From Henckelia pumila (taxonomy: Eukaryota; Streptophyta; Magnoliopsida; Lamiales; Gesneriaceae), in NCBI RefSeq assembly GCF_033568475.1, contig NC_133123.1, forward strand, positions 23,484,622-23,548,621: a DNA stretch of 64,000 bases, given 5' to 3'. Shown piece by piece: positions 1 through 10,708 of the stretch. How positions within the stretch are numbered: position 1 is the first letter of the stretch; each line of letters starts with the position of its first letter. The position numbers and the translations under genes were made by a program. Under the pieces are notes generated by a model. It saw nothing but the letters and a program-made list of their open reading frames with translations. It was not told where the DNA came from and searched no databases.

Positions 1-25
1 TTCCATCAGTAATCAACCCGTTCAC
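1..25 (-). pseudogene. LINE reverse-transcriptase relic, continuation
   Basis: Read on the minus strand, this edge continues the LINE frame seen at 2673-2826: after the shared 5-bp duplication it reads NGLITDG, following on from DNLETV on the other side of the inserted element. The LINE was therefore one piece before the LTR element landed in it. The rest lies outside the window. The assignment rests on the neighbouring fragment, since this piece alone is too short to classify. Confidence 0.55.
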
Positions 26-320
26 TAATACGACAAGAAATAGAGAAGATACATAAAAGAAGAGAAACCGGCATACAAGAAGAGAAACCAAATATAACTA
101 GACGATTGTGGAAGTTAGAAAGAAGTTAGATGGAGTTAGTAATTAGTTTAGTAGTTAGGAAAGTGGATAGAGAAAATGTATAAATACAAGTATACCAATG
201 TAACTCATTTACAAGATGAATATGAATAAACTTCTCATTCTTCTCTAAATTCTCTCTTTATCTTCTCTGTTCTTCTCTACTTCTCTAGGAGACCAGCCAT
301 CTCGAATTGACTTCCTAACA
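26..320 (+). repeat. 5' LTR of the gag-only element
   Basis: This 295-bp repeat matches 2386-2672 almost throughout, with a few substitutions and one short length difference in the TTCTCT-rich end. It ends with TTCCTAACA. It is followed at once by a TTGGTGCTCTCGTTGA-type sequence (321 onward) that could serve as the tRNA primer site; I did not identify the tRNA. Confidence 0.88.
179..186 (+). promoter_or_regulatory. TATA box of the LTR promoter
   Basis: TATAAATA lies mid-LTR on the element's coding strand, and the same motif recurs in the right LTR near 2538-2545. Its position fits a U3/R boundary. Activity is inferred from the motif only. Confidence 0.5.
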
Positions 321-420
321 TTGGTGCTCTCGTTGATTTTTCATCCATCCATTTTTGCAATTGTGCTGTTTTTGGTGGGGATTTCTCAATAGTGAGGCGT
401 TGATTCCATCATTCAATCCT

Positions 421-1020
421 ATGGAAGCAGACATGGGTCTTGCAAAATTGGATGAAATTCTTGTCAAACTCACGGCACTACAAGAAAATCAAGCGAGATT
501 GAAAATCAAGCTTCCTTCCAATCCATCGATTTCTCTCAAATCACTCGAATCAAGGCGACCAGAAGCACAACGATTCTCGAGCGACAATCCTTCGGTATGG
601 ATTTCACAAATGCACAGGTATTTCACATATTATGATACCCCGGATCATCAACGGTTGATAATTTTCTCATTTTATTTGGATGGAAATGCATTAGATTGGT
701 ACGAAGGGATGCACGACAAGCGATTATTTTTTAGTTGGAATGAATTTTGTTTGGCCATTGAGACACGATTTGGTCATAGAGAAATTGAGGAAGTTTTTGA
801 ACAATCAAGTAACTTTTCGGCAGCTGGTTCATTAGAATCCCACTATGTGTTTGATCAATTATCTGACAAGATTATTGATGAGGAGCCAGGGCACCTCAAC
901 CTCTCTGCCCTTGCACCACAATTCCATTCATTTCCTTCGAAATTTCAGTCACCTAAAGAAACAGTTGCTGCACAAGGCTGTCAAGATTTTGAGCGAGTGA
1001 AAGAAGGAAAAGAATTCTAG
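421..1020 (+). CDS. gag: Retrotransposon Gag polyprotein (truncated)
   Basis: A 199-residue reading frame counted from the ATG at 421; an upstream in-frame ATG at 355 lies in the leader and gives a less Gag-like start. The core is the Ty3/gypsy retrotransposon-gag domain: WISQMHRYF, then FYLDGNALDWYEGM, then SWNEFCLAIETRFG at about residues 55-120, the usual pattern of Trp-containing helices. No CCHC zinc knuckle is visible before the stop at 1018-1020. Related low-complexity coding-like sequence continues in other frames to about 1795, so the original Gag was probably longer and the copy has decayed. Such proteins form the virus-like particle that packages the element RNA. It is the only protein in the element. 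Confidence 0.72.
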   Translation: MEADMGLAKLDEILVKLTALQENQARLKIKLPSNPSISLKSLESRRPEAQRFSSDNPSVWISQMHRYFTYYDTPDHQRLIIFSFYLDGNALDWYEGMHDKRLFFSWNEFCLAIETRFGHREIEEVFEQSSNFSAAGSLESHYVFDQLSDKIIDEEPGHLNLSALAPQFHSFPSKFQSPKETVAAQGCQDFERVKEGKEF

Positions 1021-2385
1021 GATGTTCCAGATATTGAATTAAAAGGAGAGATTTATGAATTGGAATGTCATGAAGACACCGAGGAACAAAAGGGACATTC
1101 TTTGCCTGCAATTGGTTCCAAATTAAGTGAAGGAACTTTTGTTTCGGACCTTCTCGATACCCGATCGACAAGAAAGTTTTTTTGGAAGTTCTATAGGCCA
1201 ACAGGACAATAATAAGGGTGATGACACACGAGGGTTCTTGTCCAAGAAGGTGATTGAAATTCTTGAGTATGAAGATAATGAGAAATGTGTCGACGAGCAA
1301 GTGCATGTCATTGAAGGGAAACAAGAAAATATGTTGGGCAGTCCTATTAGAAAACCAAAAAATGTTAATGGTGACGAGAAACAAGGATTCTTGCTCAATG
1401 AGGTGATGGCCGAAGCGCCGAAAGGGGACGAAGCGATGAGAAATTCACGCATGTTGTCCCTTCCAATGTTGCTTGCACCGTTTTCTCCTATTGTTGCAGA
1501 GAGTTTTGACAATATTGCAATGCTTGTGGCTGTTGAAATGTTTTTCGAGAATACAGATTCCACTAATCATAAAGCAATCAACCAGTTCAAAAAATGTGCA
1601 ACTCCTACAGCATTTCCAGAGTCAGATTGTGGTGTACCATTACTGGGACAAGTTTTTCTTGTTTCAGCTGATGCCATTGAATTTAGTCGAATCTATAAAA
1701 CTTACGTACGTGACGGCGAGGTTCACAGAACCTTTGGGGATTCCCTACACCTCCTATGCCACTTCACCCAACCTTTGGGGATCCATAGGCCTTGAAATTG
1801 AGTGGAGAGTTCATTGGGCCCGGTATCCCGGCTTCCAATCCCTTGAGTTGACACAATCACATCAATTTCCCAAAAATACTTTCTTTACATGCCCTTAATC
1901 TTTCATGAAATAAATGCATGAATCATGAACTTATAAAAATATCATTTTCCTTAAAATATTGCCCGTAAATATGTATTTAACTTATTTTTCAAAAATCATA
2001 CTTATTTATAAAAATATACATACATATATATATATATATATTAAATATATTGTTACGCCTTAAACGCATACAAATCTCGTGTTATGAGATTAATGTTTTT
2101 AATGCATTAACAAGTCTCATAATATTATGTTTTGATGATTACAAAACTCGGTTAATTGTTACTAACCATTTAAAGTGAGATTTTGCAGATTAGATTTATT
2201 GAAAAATAAATTATTGGAAGTTATTTTGAAGATATCAATGTATTTATGAAGTCGCATATTGCTCATATAATGGACACAATGTTATGTGGATGCCATGAAA
2301 CATTGTTATGAGGATATGAAAAAAAGGACAAGAAGAAGCTCGACTTCCACCTTGAGGACAAGGTGTTTCTTGACGGGGTGGGTAA
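1021..2385 (+). other. Internal non-coding remainder and polypurine tract
   Basis: No enzymatic domain of a retrotransposon is visible in any frame. A 222-codon frame (1127-1795) and a 141-codon frame (1473-1898) overlap each other and resemble no family I know. From about 1890 the sequence is AT-rich. It ends in a G-rich tract (about 2371-2385, core GACGGGGTGGGTAA) directly before the right LTR, as expected for plus-strand priming. The CTTGAGGACAAGG-type sequence just upstream is common at the 3' end of plant Ty3 coding regions, which suggests deletion from an autonomous Ty3 relative. Confidence 0.6.
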
Positions 2386-2672
2386 TGATACAACAAGAAA
2401 TAGAGAAGATACATAAAAGAAGAGAAACCGGCATACAAGAAGAGAAACCAAATATAACTAGACGATTGTGGAAGTTAGAAAGAAGTTAGATGGAGTTAGT
2501 AGTTAGTTTAGTAGTTAGTAAAGTGGGTAGAAAAAATGTATAAATACAAGTATACCAATGTAACTCATTTACAAGATGAATATGAATAAACTTCTCATTC
2601 TTCTTTAAATTCTCTCTTTATCTTCTCTGTTCTTCTCTAGGAGACCGGCCATCTCGAATTGGCTTCCTAACA
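2386..2672 (+). repeat. 3' LTR of the gag-only element
   Basis: A 287-bp repeat starting TGATAC and ending CTAACA, matching 26-320. It is followed by ttcac, the second copy of the target duplication. Confidence 0.88.
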
Positions 2673-2826
2673 TTCACTGTCTCAAGATTGTCATGACCAA
2701 ATCGGTTCTGAGCCAGTGATTTGGATCCCAAAATCCAGCGGTCATGAAATGTCCGAATCTGAGCTCCATTCCCAACTCTCCAGTGCATACCCTTTTTCCT
2801 GTTTTTTATCCCACTTTTGTTTAGCA
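2673..2826 (-). pseudogene. LINE relic, C-terminal region of reverse transcriptase ORF
   Basis: The minus-strand frame reads GMHWRVGNGAQIRTFHDRWI, the sequence typical of the segment after the reverse transcriptase domain in plant LINEs, ahead of the RNase H or zinc-binding tail. It is short, has no start, and fades into AT-rich DNA beyond about 2826. The frame resumes at positions 1-25 on the other side of the gag-only element, so the LINE insertion is older. It is non-functional here. Confidence 0.7.
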
Positions 2827-2830
2827 TATC

Positions 2831-4187
2831 TCAAAATTCAAAATATCTCAATAAATTCGTATTTGATCTATAAGGATCATATCCTAGTAAAATAAAATAT
2901 TTTTTTACACACAAATTATTAAACACAAAAAAAATTAATATGCAGCGCACATCGTGTGCTAAGGAACATTAGTATTATCTTTACTATATATTATATATTA
3001 TTATATATATCTCTTACTATCTTTTACTATTTAATAAAGGAAGAGGGGCTCATAGTAACTGTATTTGATATTTTAATGTAAATATCCTAAAATATCCCTA
3101 ATTATACTAATTGAAATGTAAAAAAAAACGAAAACAAAAAGGATAAAAAAAATAATATTTCATTATCACTATCCCATTTTCTCAACATCTTTCTCACGTT
3201 CATCATCACTATTATAAAAACATAAAACATTTCATGTTTTTTTTTATCTTTTTTTCACTTAAATTTTTTTTTCAATTATTTTATTTTATGTCTTTTTCAC
3301 ACACAAACGTGTGTGCTTTTTTTGCTAGTATTTTATAATACTTGAGCACCTAGTACTAAAAAACTTGGTATGTCTCATCAATGCGACAATGGCCAATGTT
3401 TATTTACAATTTTATCCATTCATGATATTGTTACGTAACTTTAACATTATGGGTTCATTTGTAAATTTTAGCATCTCTCTCAAACTTATCTCTACTTTAT
3501 CTCAAATCTCGAACTATCTTAATAAAATCAAATCAAATCTCAATTATCATATCCATTATGAAAAAGATCTTTATGCAAACATTACGTCTCGTTGTCATCT
3601 TTATGAAAAAAATCTTGATTTATTAGATTTGGTTTGCTTAATGCTATAAGAACAACCAACAAAACTTCTATCAGACAATTTCTCAAATCAATTAGGTGAG
3701 ACAAACCTCTGATTTAACTCAACTCTTAAAAACATATTAATTTTTATGTTAAAAGTATTACTTTCACTACAAATATGGATTAGATCTATTTTTGTATATA
3801 AATCTATGAAACCGCTTCACAAAAGACTGACTCAAAAAAATATATATGTGAGAGTTGGATTAAGATAATGTTTGCAATATTTTGTTTTAATTGCTTTTGA
3901 AAATACTACACAAATAACCTATATATTGATACATCTCAGTTAGATTTGAGTCACTTTCGATGAATTTTATCATAAAAATGCATTTAGATTTCATTTAAAA
4001 TTAGATATATTTATATTTAAAAGAATTTATGTATTAAGTTATGCTCAAAAACACTCATGAGACTGTATCGCGTATTAGTTGTATGAAATATTTATCTTAT
4101 TCAATTCCATGAACAAATAAATATTTTTATTTTAAAGTATTACTTTTCATTGTTCATATGAGTCATATCTATTCATTTCAAATGAGT
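2831..4187. other. AT-rich intergenic stretch, no gene recognised
   Basis: The sequence is AT-rich with homopolymer runs. The longest frame (3365-3649, 94 codons) has a biased composition and no recognisable family. I see no RNA gene, no clear terminal repeats and no conserved motif. The last five bases before the next element (4188-4192, catac) are its target duplication. Confidence 0.6.
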
Positions 4188-4192
4188 CATAC

Positions 4193-6827
4193 TGAAACGA
4201 CCCTAACTCTATAATTAATAAATAAATATGCGGAAAATTTTTTTTTTATACTTACTAAATAAAATATGTACATATATGCCCATACATATATGCACAGAAT
4301 AAAAAGATTTAAAAAAATAAATAAATAAATAATTAATTAAATACTTAAATAAAAATGCATTCTTTAAAATAAAATAAATATCTGAGTCAAACATTTAATT
4401 AAAAATACTGCATAAATAAAATGATTAAAATTTTTCATGCACTGACAATATTCAATAAAATATTCAAAACTCACAACCACTGAAAAATAATATAAAATGT
4501 GTAATGTGCTGACATAATCAAAAACATGCATGTGACTCAGACATCTATCGCGGTCACGGGGTCACTGCATGCCCGCTCATACATCCTCGCCTCCGGTGGG
4601 TACAACCTCATCCTCAACATACTCACCTGCACCATACCAGTGTAGTGAGCCTAGAGGCCCAACATGCTAACATAACAAGGGTTTAAAATAATTTAAAACA
4701 ATTAAATACTAATACATACATATACATGAATGAGCATGCTTGAAAATTTCATAACATAACATAACTTAACTTAAATAACATAATACATAAACATTGTTGA
4801 GCAATTTATTTTCTAACATCGCATGGTTGTATCCGTAGTGTAACCTTAAATCATACATTAAATACTGATCAGCGTGGAAACCAACGTACGTGGCGGTGAC
4901 GAATCACCTCTTAAATTGGCAGTAAACTGCCCTTCAATAGTTCACATATGGGGACGAATCCCCCTTAAATTGTCACACTACTTCAACTTCCAACATAAAA
5001 TATTTTATTATTGTTCAACCTTAAACATTTAATTATGCATAAAATTATTTCATGAATGCATGTACTTAATTAAAATGTGTGTCCTTCATATATATTTAAT
5101 TTAAATTTCTTACTAACATATAAATATTAAAATAACTTCAATGCATAAAAATAATTAAATATATAATCAGGGCACATGCAATTTTCTCATGGATGGTCCT
5201 GGACTGCAGGCCCTAACACTCAAGCCCATTTACTTAAATATGGCTCATAAACACTGAGACTGGCCCAATAACATACTTAAGCCCAATAAAAATTATTCTA
5301 AACCCAATTAAATAATTAAATCTCATTAAAGCATTCTAGGCCCAATAACAACTTAAACTGGCCCAATGGGCCCAAAAGCCCAAAGACTGACCCAATAACT
5401 TTTATGGGCTCAAAAGCCCATAAAATTAATGGACTAATTTAATTAAAATTTTAAAAACCCAAATAAAATTATTTGGAAGTCCAAATAATTTTATTTCTAA
5501 TTAATTGGCCCAAAAACCCATTAAATCATAAAATACTTTAAAATTAAAAAGACTCGAGCCCGGCCCACCAAACCCGGACCCGAACCCACTTAACCCAACC
5601 CACTACCACACTGACCCGACCCGGACCACACCTAAAACCCTAAACCCGATCCCCCTTGTCTCTTCTCGGCTGCCGGCCTGCTCCGGCCGCCCCTGGCCGG
5701 AGCGCCACCGCCCAAACGTAGCCCACGTCTGGGCGGACCTGACCTGACCTGACCCAGCCCCAGCCCCCATGCAGTCCCACGCACCGAGCCGTGGCCCTCT
5801 TCCTCGAAACCCTAGCTGCGCCTCTATCTGCCCTTCCAGCCCTCACCTGTTCGGCCGAGCCCAATCCAGCCGCTAGCCCAGCCATGGCTCGACCCTATGG
5901 ACCCTACCAGACCTAAGAACCATCAGCCAACAGCCCTTGACCGATCCATGCCCAAAAGAAGTGAACATGAAATAAGAATGGGAAAATTCGAACTCCTCAA
6001 ACCATAACACACTTGTTCTTCTGAAAATTCTTGAAAGAATCCAATGCATTCACACACACACACCGTTATACACTGATATAATACAAAGAAATAAAGAAGG
6101 GATCATGCCTTTCACCGTAAAAACGAAGAGAAAACGAGCGTGAGACGATTCCGGGACGACGGGGGCGATGACAACCGACTTGGACCTTCAAAAACCGAGG
6201 CTATGGTGTTCTTTCTTGTGGGAAGCCGATGAAGATGATGAATGGAGGGGAGGGAGGCGGCTAAGAGGGGTAATCGGTTAAGGGTTTGGGGTAGATTAGG
6301 TTAGAGTTTTTATTTTAATAAAAATAGGTTTTTAGGATAATTAAAATATATAAATAAGGGTTTTTAAATTCAAAATATATAACTTAAAACTCTAACTAAC
6401 AATTAAAATCTGATAATAAATTTAACAATCCCGAAATACATAATTAAGGGAATTTTAAAAATACTAAAAAGTCAATATTTTGGCTTATTTTGAATAAAAA
6501 TGGACTCTTAAAATTATATAAAATTAAATACTAAAAATTTTGAGATAATAAAACTCAAAATAATATTTTAGGGCTCTAAAAAGGCTCATGAAATTAATTG
6601 GCTAGAAAGTTGTCATCTCGCCCGTCCACGGTCCCGTCTACGCGATAAAATAATTAAAATACTAAAAATCATAAAAATCACTAATTATGGGTTAAATGCT
6701 TAAAAATAAATTTAAATCATGCACAAATAATTCACATAATTATTTAACCCATAAATCTAAAATTTACATAATTAAATATCCTAATTATGCATGCGGATTT
6801 ACGTATTTAAAAATACCGGGTGTTACA
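4193..6827 (-). repeat. 3' LTR of element A
   Basis: 2635 bp, near-identical to 14550-17175 by eye. It contains a block dense in GGCCCA/AGCCCA motifs (about 5220-5530) and a GC-rich block (about 5540-5900) in an otherwise AT-rich repeat. Short frames in the GC-rich block, such as 5640-5885, are composition artefacts. Confidence 0.92.
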
Positions 6828-6843
6828 ATTCTCCCCCCCTTAA
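6828..6843 (-). other. Polypurine tract of element A
   Basis: On the coding strand this is AAGGGGGGGAGAATT directly upstream of the 3' LTR, the standard position and composition for plus-strand DNA priming. Confidence 0.85.
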
Positions 6844-6872
6844 ATTGAATTTCGTCCTCGAAATTAAAGTAC

Positions 6873-9816
6873 TTACCCGAACAACTCCGGGTAGCGAGTC
6901 CTCATGTCTGCCTCGGTCTCTCAAGTAGCTTCCTCCTCTGAGTGATTCAGCCACTGGACTCTGACCATCGGTATGACCCGCGTCCTAAGCCTCCGCTCCT
7001 CCCTTGCCAAGATCCGCACTGGCCTCTCCTCATACACTAGATCTGGTGGTAACTGTAAGGGCTCGAAATCCAACACATGCGACGGGTTGGAGACATATCT
7101 CCGAAGCATGGATACATGAAAAACGTTGTGCACTGCCGCTAGCCCTGGTGGTAGAGCTAAACGGTAGGCCAACGTGCCAACTCTCTCCAAGATCTCGAAT
7201 GGCCCTATATACCTCAGATTAAGCTTGCCTCTCCGGCCAAAACACACTACTCCCTTCATAGGTGACACCTTCAGGAATACGTGATCACCTACAGCGAACT
7301 CCAAATCTCGTCGTCTGGCATCTGCATAACTCTTCTGCCGGCTCTGAGAAGTCCTCATCCGATCTCGAATCTGAGTCACAATGTCAGCTGTCTGCTGCAC
7401 AATCTCAGGACCCAGTAAAATCCGCTCACCAACCTCATCCCAATGCACAGGAGATCTGCATCTCCTCTCATACAATGCTGCATAAGGAGCCATACCTATA
7501 GATGACTGAAAACTGTTGTTATAGGTAAACTCCACTAATGGCAGTCTAGTCTCCCAAGAGCCCCGAAAATCAATGACACAAGCTCTCAGAAGATCCTCGA
7601 GAACCTGGATCACCCTCTCAGACTGACCATCTGTCTGGGGATGAAATGTTGTACTGAACAAAAGCCTAGTCCCCAAAGCTGTGTGCAGACTCTTCCAAAA
7701 TGCAGATGTGAATCTCGGATCTCTGTCTGACACAATAGACACTGGTATGCCATGCAGTCTAACAATCTCTCTGATGTAAAGCTCTGCATACTGTGTCAAA
7801 GAATAAGTAGTCTTCACCGGCAAGAAATGAGCTGACTTGGTGAGTCTATCCACAATCACCCAAATCGCTGTGCAACCTCTGGCACTCCTCGGTAAGCCAA
7901 CCACAAAGTCCATCGTAATATTCTCCCATTTCCATTCCGGAATAGGAAGAGGTCTAAGAAGTCCTGCTGGACGCTGATGCTCTGCCTTGACTTGCTGACA
8001 AGTCAAGCACTCTGACACCACTCTCCCGATGTCACTCTTCATCCCGGGCCACCAATACAATAGCTGCAAATCTTTGTACATCTTCGTACTTCCGGGGTGA
8101 ATGGAGTACGGAGATGTGTGAGCCTCTGCTAAAATCTCAACTCTCAACTGATCGACGTTCGGTACCCACATCCTACCACGGTACTGAACGATACCATCCT
8201 CCACTGTATACAAGAGGTTACCTCTAGCCTCATCTCTCTGTCTCCATCGCTGCAACTCCTCATCAGTAGACTGTCCCTCCCTAATCCGATCTCGCAGTAC
8301 TGGCTGCACCGTCAACACTGACAAGATCGGTGCATGGCCACTCGGATAACACTCCAAGCCAAATCTCTGAATCTCGCTCTGTAGTGGTAACTGTACGGTC
8401 AAACATGATACCACTGACGACTTTCGACTCAAAGCATCGGCCACTACATTAGCTTTACCCGGATGGTAGCTAATGTCACAGTCATAGTCCTTCACCAACT
8501 CCAACCATCTGCGCTGTCTCATGTTCAACTCCTTCTGTGTGAAGAAGTACTTGAGACTCTTGTGGTCTGTGAAAATCTTGCACTTCTCTCCATACAGATA
8601 GTGCCTCCAGATTTTCAAAGTGAAGACCACTGCTGCCAACTCCAAGTCATGCGTCGGGTAGTTTTGCTCATGAATCTTTGGCTGCCTCGACGCATACGCA
8701 ATAACCTTACCACACTGCATAAGTACTGCGCCTAAACCCAGTTTAGACGCATCGGTGTACATCACTAACTCCTCGTGTGGTACTGTCATCGCTAACACTG
8801 GTGCAGTAGTGAGTGCTTCCTTCAGCTGATCGAAGCTCCTCTGACAGTCTGAACTCCAGATAAACTTCGCATTCTTCTTGTTCAAGGAAGTCAAGGGTAC
8901 TGCAATAGAGGAAAAACCCTTGATGAACTTCCTATAATATCCTGCCAAACCCAAGAAACTGCGAATCTCTGAAGCATTCTTCGGAATACCCCAATTCTGC
9001 ACTGCCTCAACCTTAGACTGATCAACTGCAATCCCATCTCTCGAAATAATGTGGCCAAGAAATGCCACCTGCTCAAGCCAAAACTCGCACTTGCTGAACT
9101 TGGCATACAACCGATGCTCCCTCAAAGTCTGCAAGGCTGTCTGAAGATGCTGTCTATGCTCCTCGATGCTCCTAGAATAGATCAAAATATCATCAATAAA
9201 GACTATGATGAACTGATCTAAATACGGCTGAAAGACTCGGTTCATGAGATCCATGAAAACCGTTGGAGCATTGGTCATCCCAAATGGCATCACTAAGAAC
9301 TCGTAATGCCCATATCGTGTCCTGAAAGCAGTCTTGGACACATCTGCATCTCTAACACGCAACTGATGATAACCAGATCGCAGGTCGATCTTGGAGAACA
9401 CCGAAGCTCCCTGCAACTGGTCAAATAAATCCTCTATCCTCGGCAATGGATACTTGTTCTTCACTGTGACCCTATTGAGCTCTCGGTAATCGATGCACAG
9501 TCTCATACTGCCATCCTTCTTCTTCACAAATAACACCGGAGCTCCCCACGGAAAAAAGCTAGGACGAACAAAGACTTTCTCTAACAACTCCTGAATCTGC
9601 TCCTTCAACTCTTTCATCTCGGTAGGAGCAAGTCTGTACGGTGCCTTAGAGATAGGCACGGTGTCTGGCACTAAGTCGATGTTGAACTCCATATCTCTCA
9701 CTTGTGGAATTCCTGCAACATCCTCCGGAAAGACATCCGGAAAGTCACGAACCACCTCTATCTCTGATAATGATCTGCTAGATGGCTCTGAAGTCGTGAC
9801 AATACTCGCTAGAAAC
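6873..9816 (-). pseudogene. pol: Element A pol: RT, RNase H, integrase, chromodomain
   Basis: An open frame runs from about 9755 to a TGA at 6921-6923; a further 15 codons continue in frame to TAA at 6873-6875. Reading N to C: reverse transcriptase ([16 protein letters not shown], then the catalytic [10 protein letters not shown]), RNase H ([15 protein letters not shown]), integrase zinc-binding HHCC segment ([11 protein letters not shown], then [11 protein letters not shown]), integrase core (MDFVVGLP, then [11 protein letters not shown], then [10 protein letters not shown]) and a chromodomain-like tail ending SEEEAT at the stop. The tail's conserved tryptophan codon is the one that became TGA. 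The upstream one-base shift separates it from the protease frame. Otherwise this is the best preserved pol in the window. Confidence 0.9.
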
Positions 9817-10247
9817 CCCCTGGCAACCCCGTCTCAATAACTTCTTCGCCTGAATATGAGATATCACCTGAGGCTTATCACTGCTCTGAGATGCATGAAA
9901 AGTGAACGGGTCGCCTACTGTAGGTCTCACTGACACTGATCTCCGACGAAAATCAATCGAAGCTCCATTGACTGTCAACCAGTCCATGCCCAAAATCAAA
10001 TCGAATCCACTCAATGACAAAACCACCACATCTGCTCGAATGGAGTGTCCCTGCAGCTCCAACTCCAGTCCTCGAATAACCTTCGAGGTAGAAATAATCT
10101 TCCCTGACGGCATAGTAACATCATACCCACTGTCAATACTCTCAGGCGTGATGCCTACCCGCCTGATAAACTCCAGGGAGATAAACGAATGCGTAGCCCC
10201 TGAATCTAGCAACGCAAACGTGGAGTTGCCTCCAACTAGAATTCTCC
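9817..10247 (-). pseudogene. Element A aspartic protease segment
   Basis: The frame carries the retroviral-type aspartic protease signature LLDSGATHSFIS and a second conserved block DLILGMDWL. It would cleave the Gag-Pol polyprotein. A run of five C at 9816-9820 (G on the coding strand) has one base too many or too few relative to the pol frame, so protease and reverse transcriptase are no longer in one frame. The upstream boundary was placed at a splice-acceptor-like TGCGTGCAG, see the intron entry. Confidence 0.85.
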
Positions 10248-10449
10248 CTGCACGCAGAAAATTCCCAACAGTTTCATACCACTACTAAATTTTCCCCAAC
10301 AAGTCACTACTAATTCTTAATTCTAATCATAAGTAAAACATGCTTCCTATTCTAACATGCAATTAAATAACCCAAATAACAATAATTTCAAATTAAAGAC
10401 TAAATTTTTAACCAAAGGAAAATTATTAAAAGTTAGGGGTAAGATATAC
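10248..10449 (-). other. Candidate spliceosomal intron inside element A
   Basis: On the coding strand the Gag frame ends ...SLITG at a donor CCG|GTATAT, and the protease frame begins at an acceptor TGCGTGCAG|GGAGAA. The 202 bp between are AT-rich and contain an in-frame stop if not removed. Removing them restores a continuous frame in the right phase across the junction (ITG then RILVGG). Elements B and C have no extra sequence at the same place. It could instead be a decayed insertion that happens to have splice-like ends. Confidence 0.6.
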
Positions 10450-10708
10450 CGGTGATCAAGGAGGTGTCTGGATCTACCTCCTCGGCCTGCATCACAAACA
10501 CCCTACCAGCGGTGTTCTTCTTCCTCGGGCAGTTAGCTATCTGATGCCCTGGCTCCCTACAGTGGTAGCAAACTCCTGCTCCCAATACACAAGGTCCCGA
10601 ATGCATCTTCTGATACTTCGGGCAAGTGGGATAAGCTATGGCATTAGGGGCCCCGCCCCTCTACTGCTGCGGCCTCTGCTGCTGATTCGGGCCCTTAGCC
10701 GGCCCTGT
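10450..10708 (-). pseudogene. gag: Element A gag C-terminal part with zinc knuckle
   Basis: It contains one CCHC zinc knuckle, CYHCREPGHQIANC (C-X2-C-X4-H-X4-C), which in the family binds the element RNA. A second Cys-containing motif, CPKYQKMHSGPC, lies just before it. An in-frame TAG at 10661-10663 interrupts a glutamine-rich stretch, consistent with CAG to TAG. The frame joins the upstream gag part across the solo LTR once one copy of the target duplication is discounted. Confidence 0.85.

Larger units (their letters stand above)
26..2672 (+). mobile_element. Small gag-only LTR retrotransposon (TR-GAG-like)
   Basis: A complete 2.65-kb element. Its two direct terminal repeats (26-320 and 2386-2672) are nearly the same sequence, and it is flanked by identical 5-bp copies ttcac (21-25 and 2673-2677). 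The only recognisable protein is a Gag; there is no protease, reverse transcriptase, RNase H or integrase. This matches the described class of terminal-repeat retrotransposons with a GAG domain, which depend on other elements for mobility. The right LTR starts TG and ends CA; the left starts TA, a probable G-to-A change. A G-rich tract precedes the right LTR and a TGG-starting primer-site candidate follows the left one. It sits inside a LINE relic. Confidence 0.88.

Noticed and set aside
3365-3649. 94-codon frame in AT-rich DNA
   Set aside because: Biased Leu/Ile/Asn composition, no recognised family and no promoter or splice context.
5632-5646. AAACCCTAAACCC, telomere-like repeat in the A LTR (also in the other LTR)
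   Set aside because: Only about one and a half units. It is a short telo-box-like motif repeated because the LTR is repeated, not an interstitial telomere.
5640-5885. 81-codon minus-strand frame, with a similar one at 15993-16235
   Set aside because: It lies in the GC-rich block of the A LTR. It exists in both LTRs only because they are copies, has low-complexity Ala/Gly/Arg composition, and ends differ between copies.
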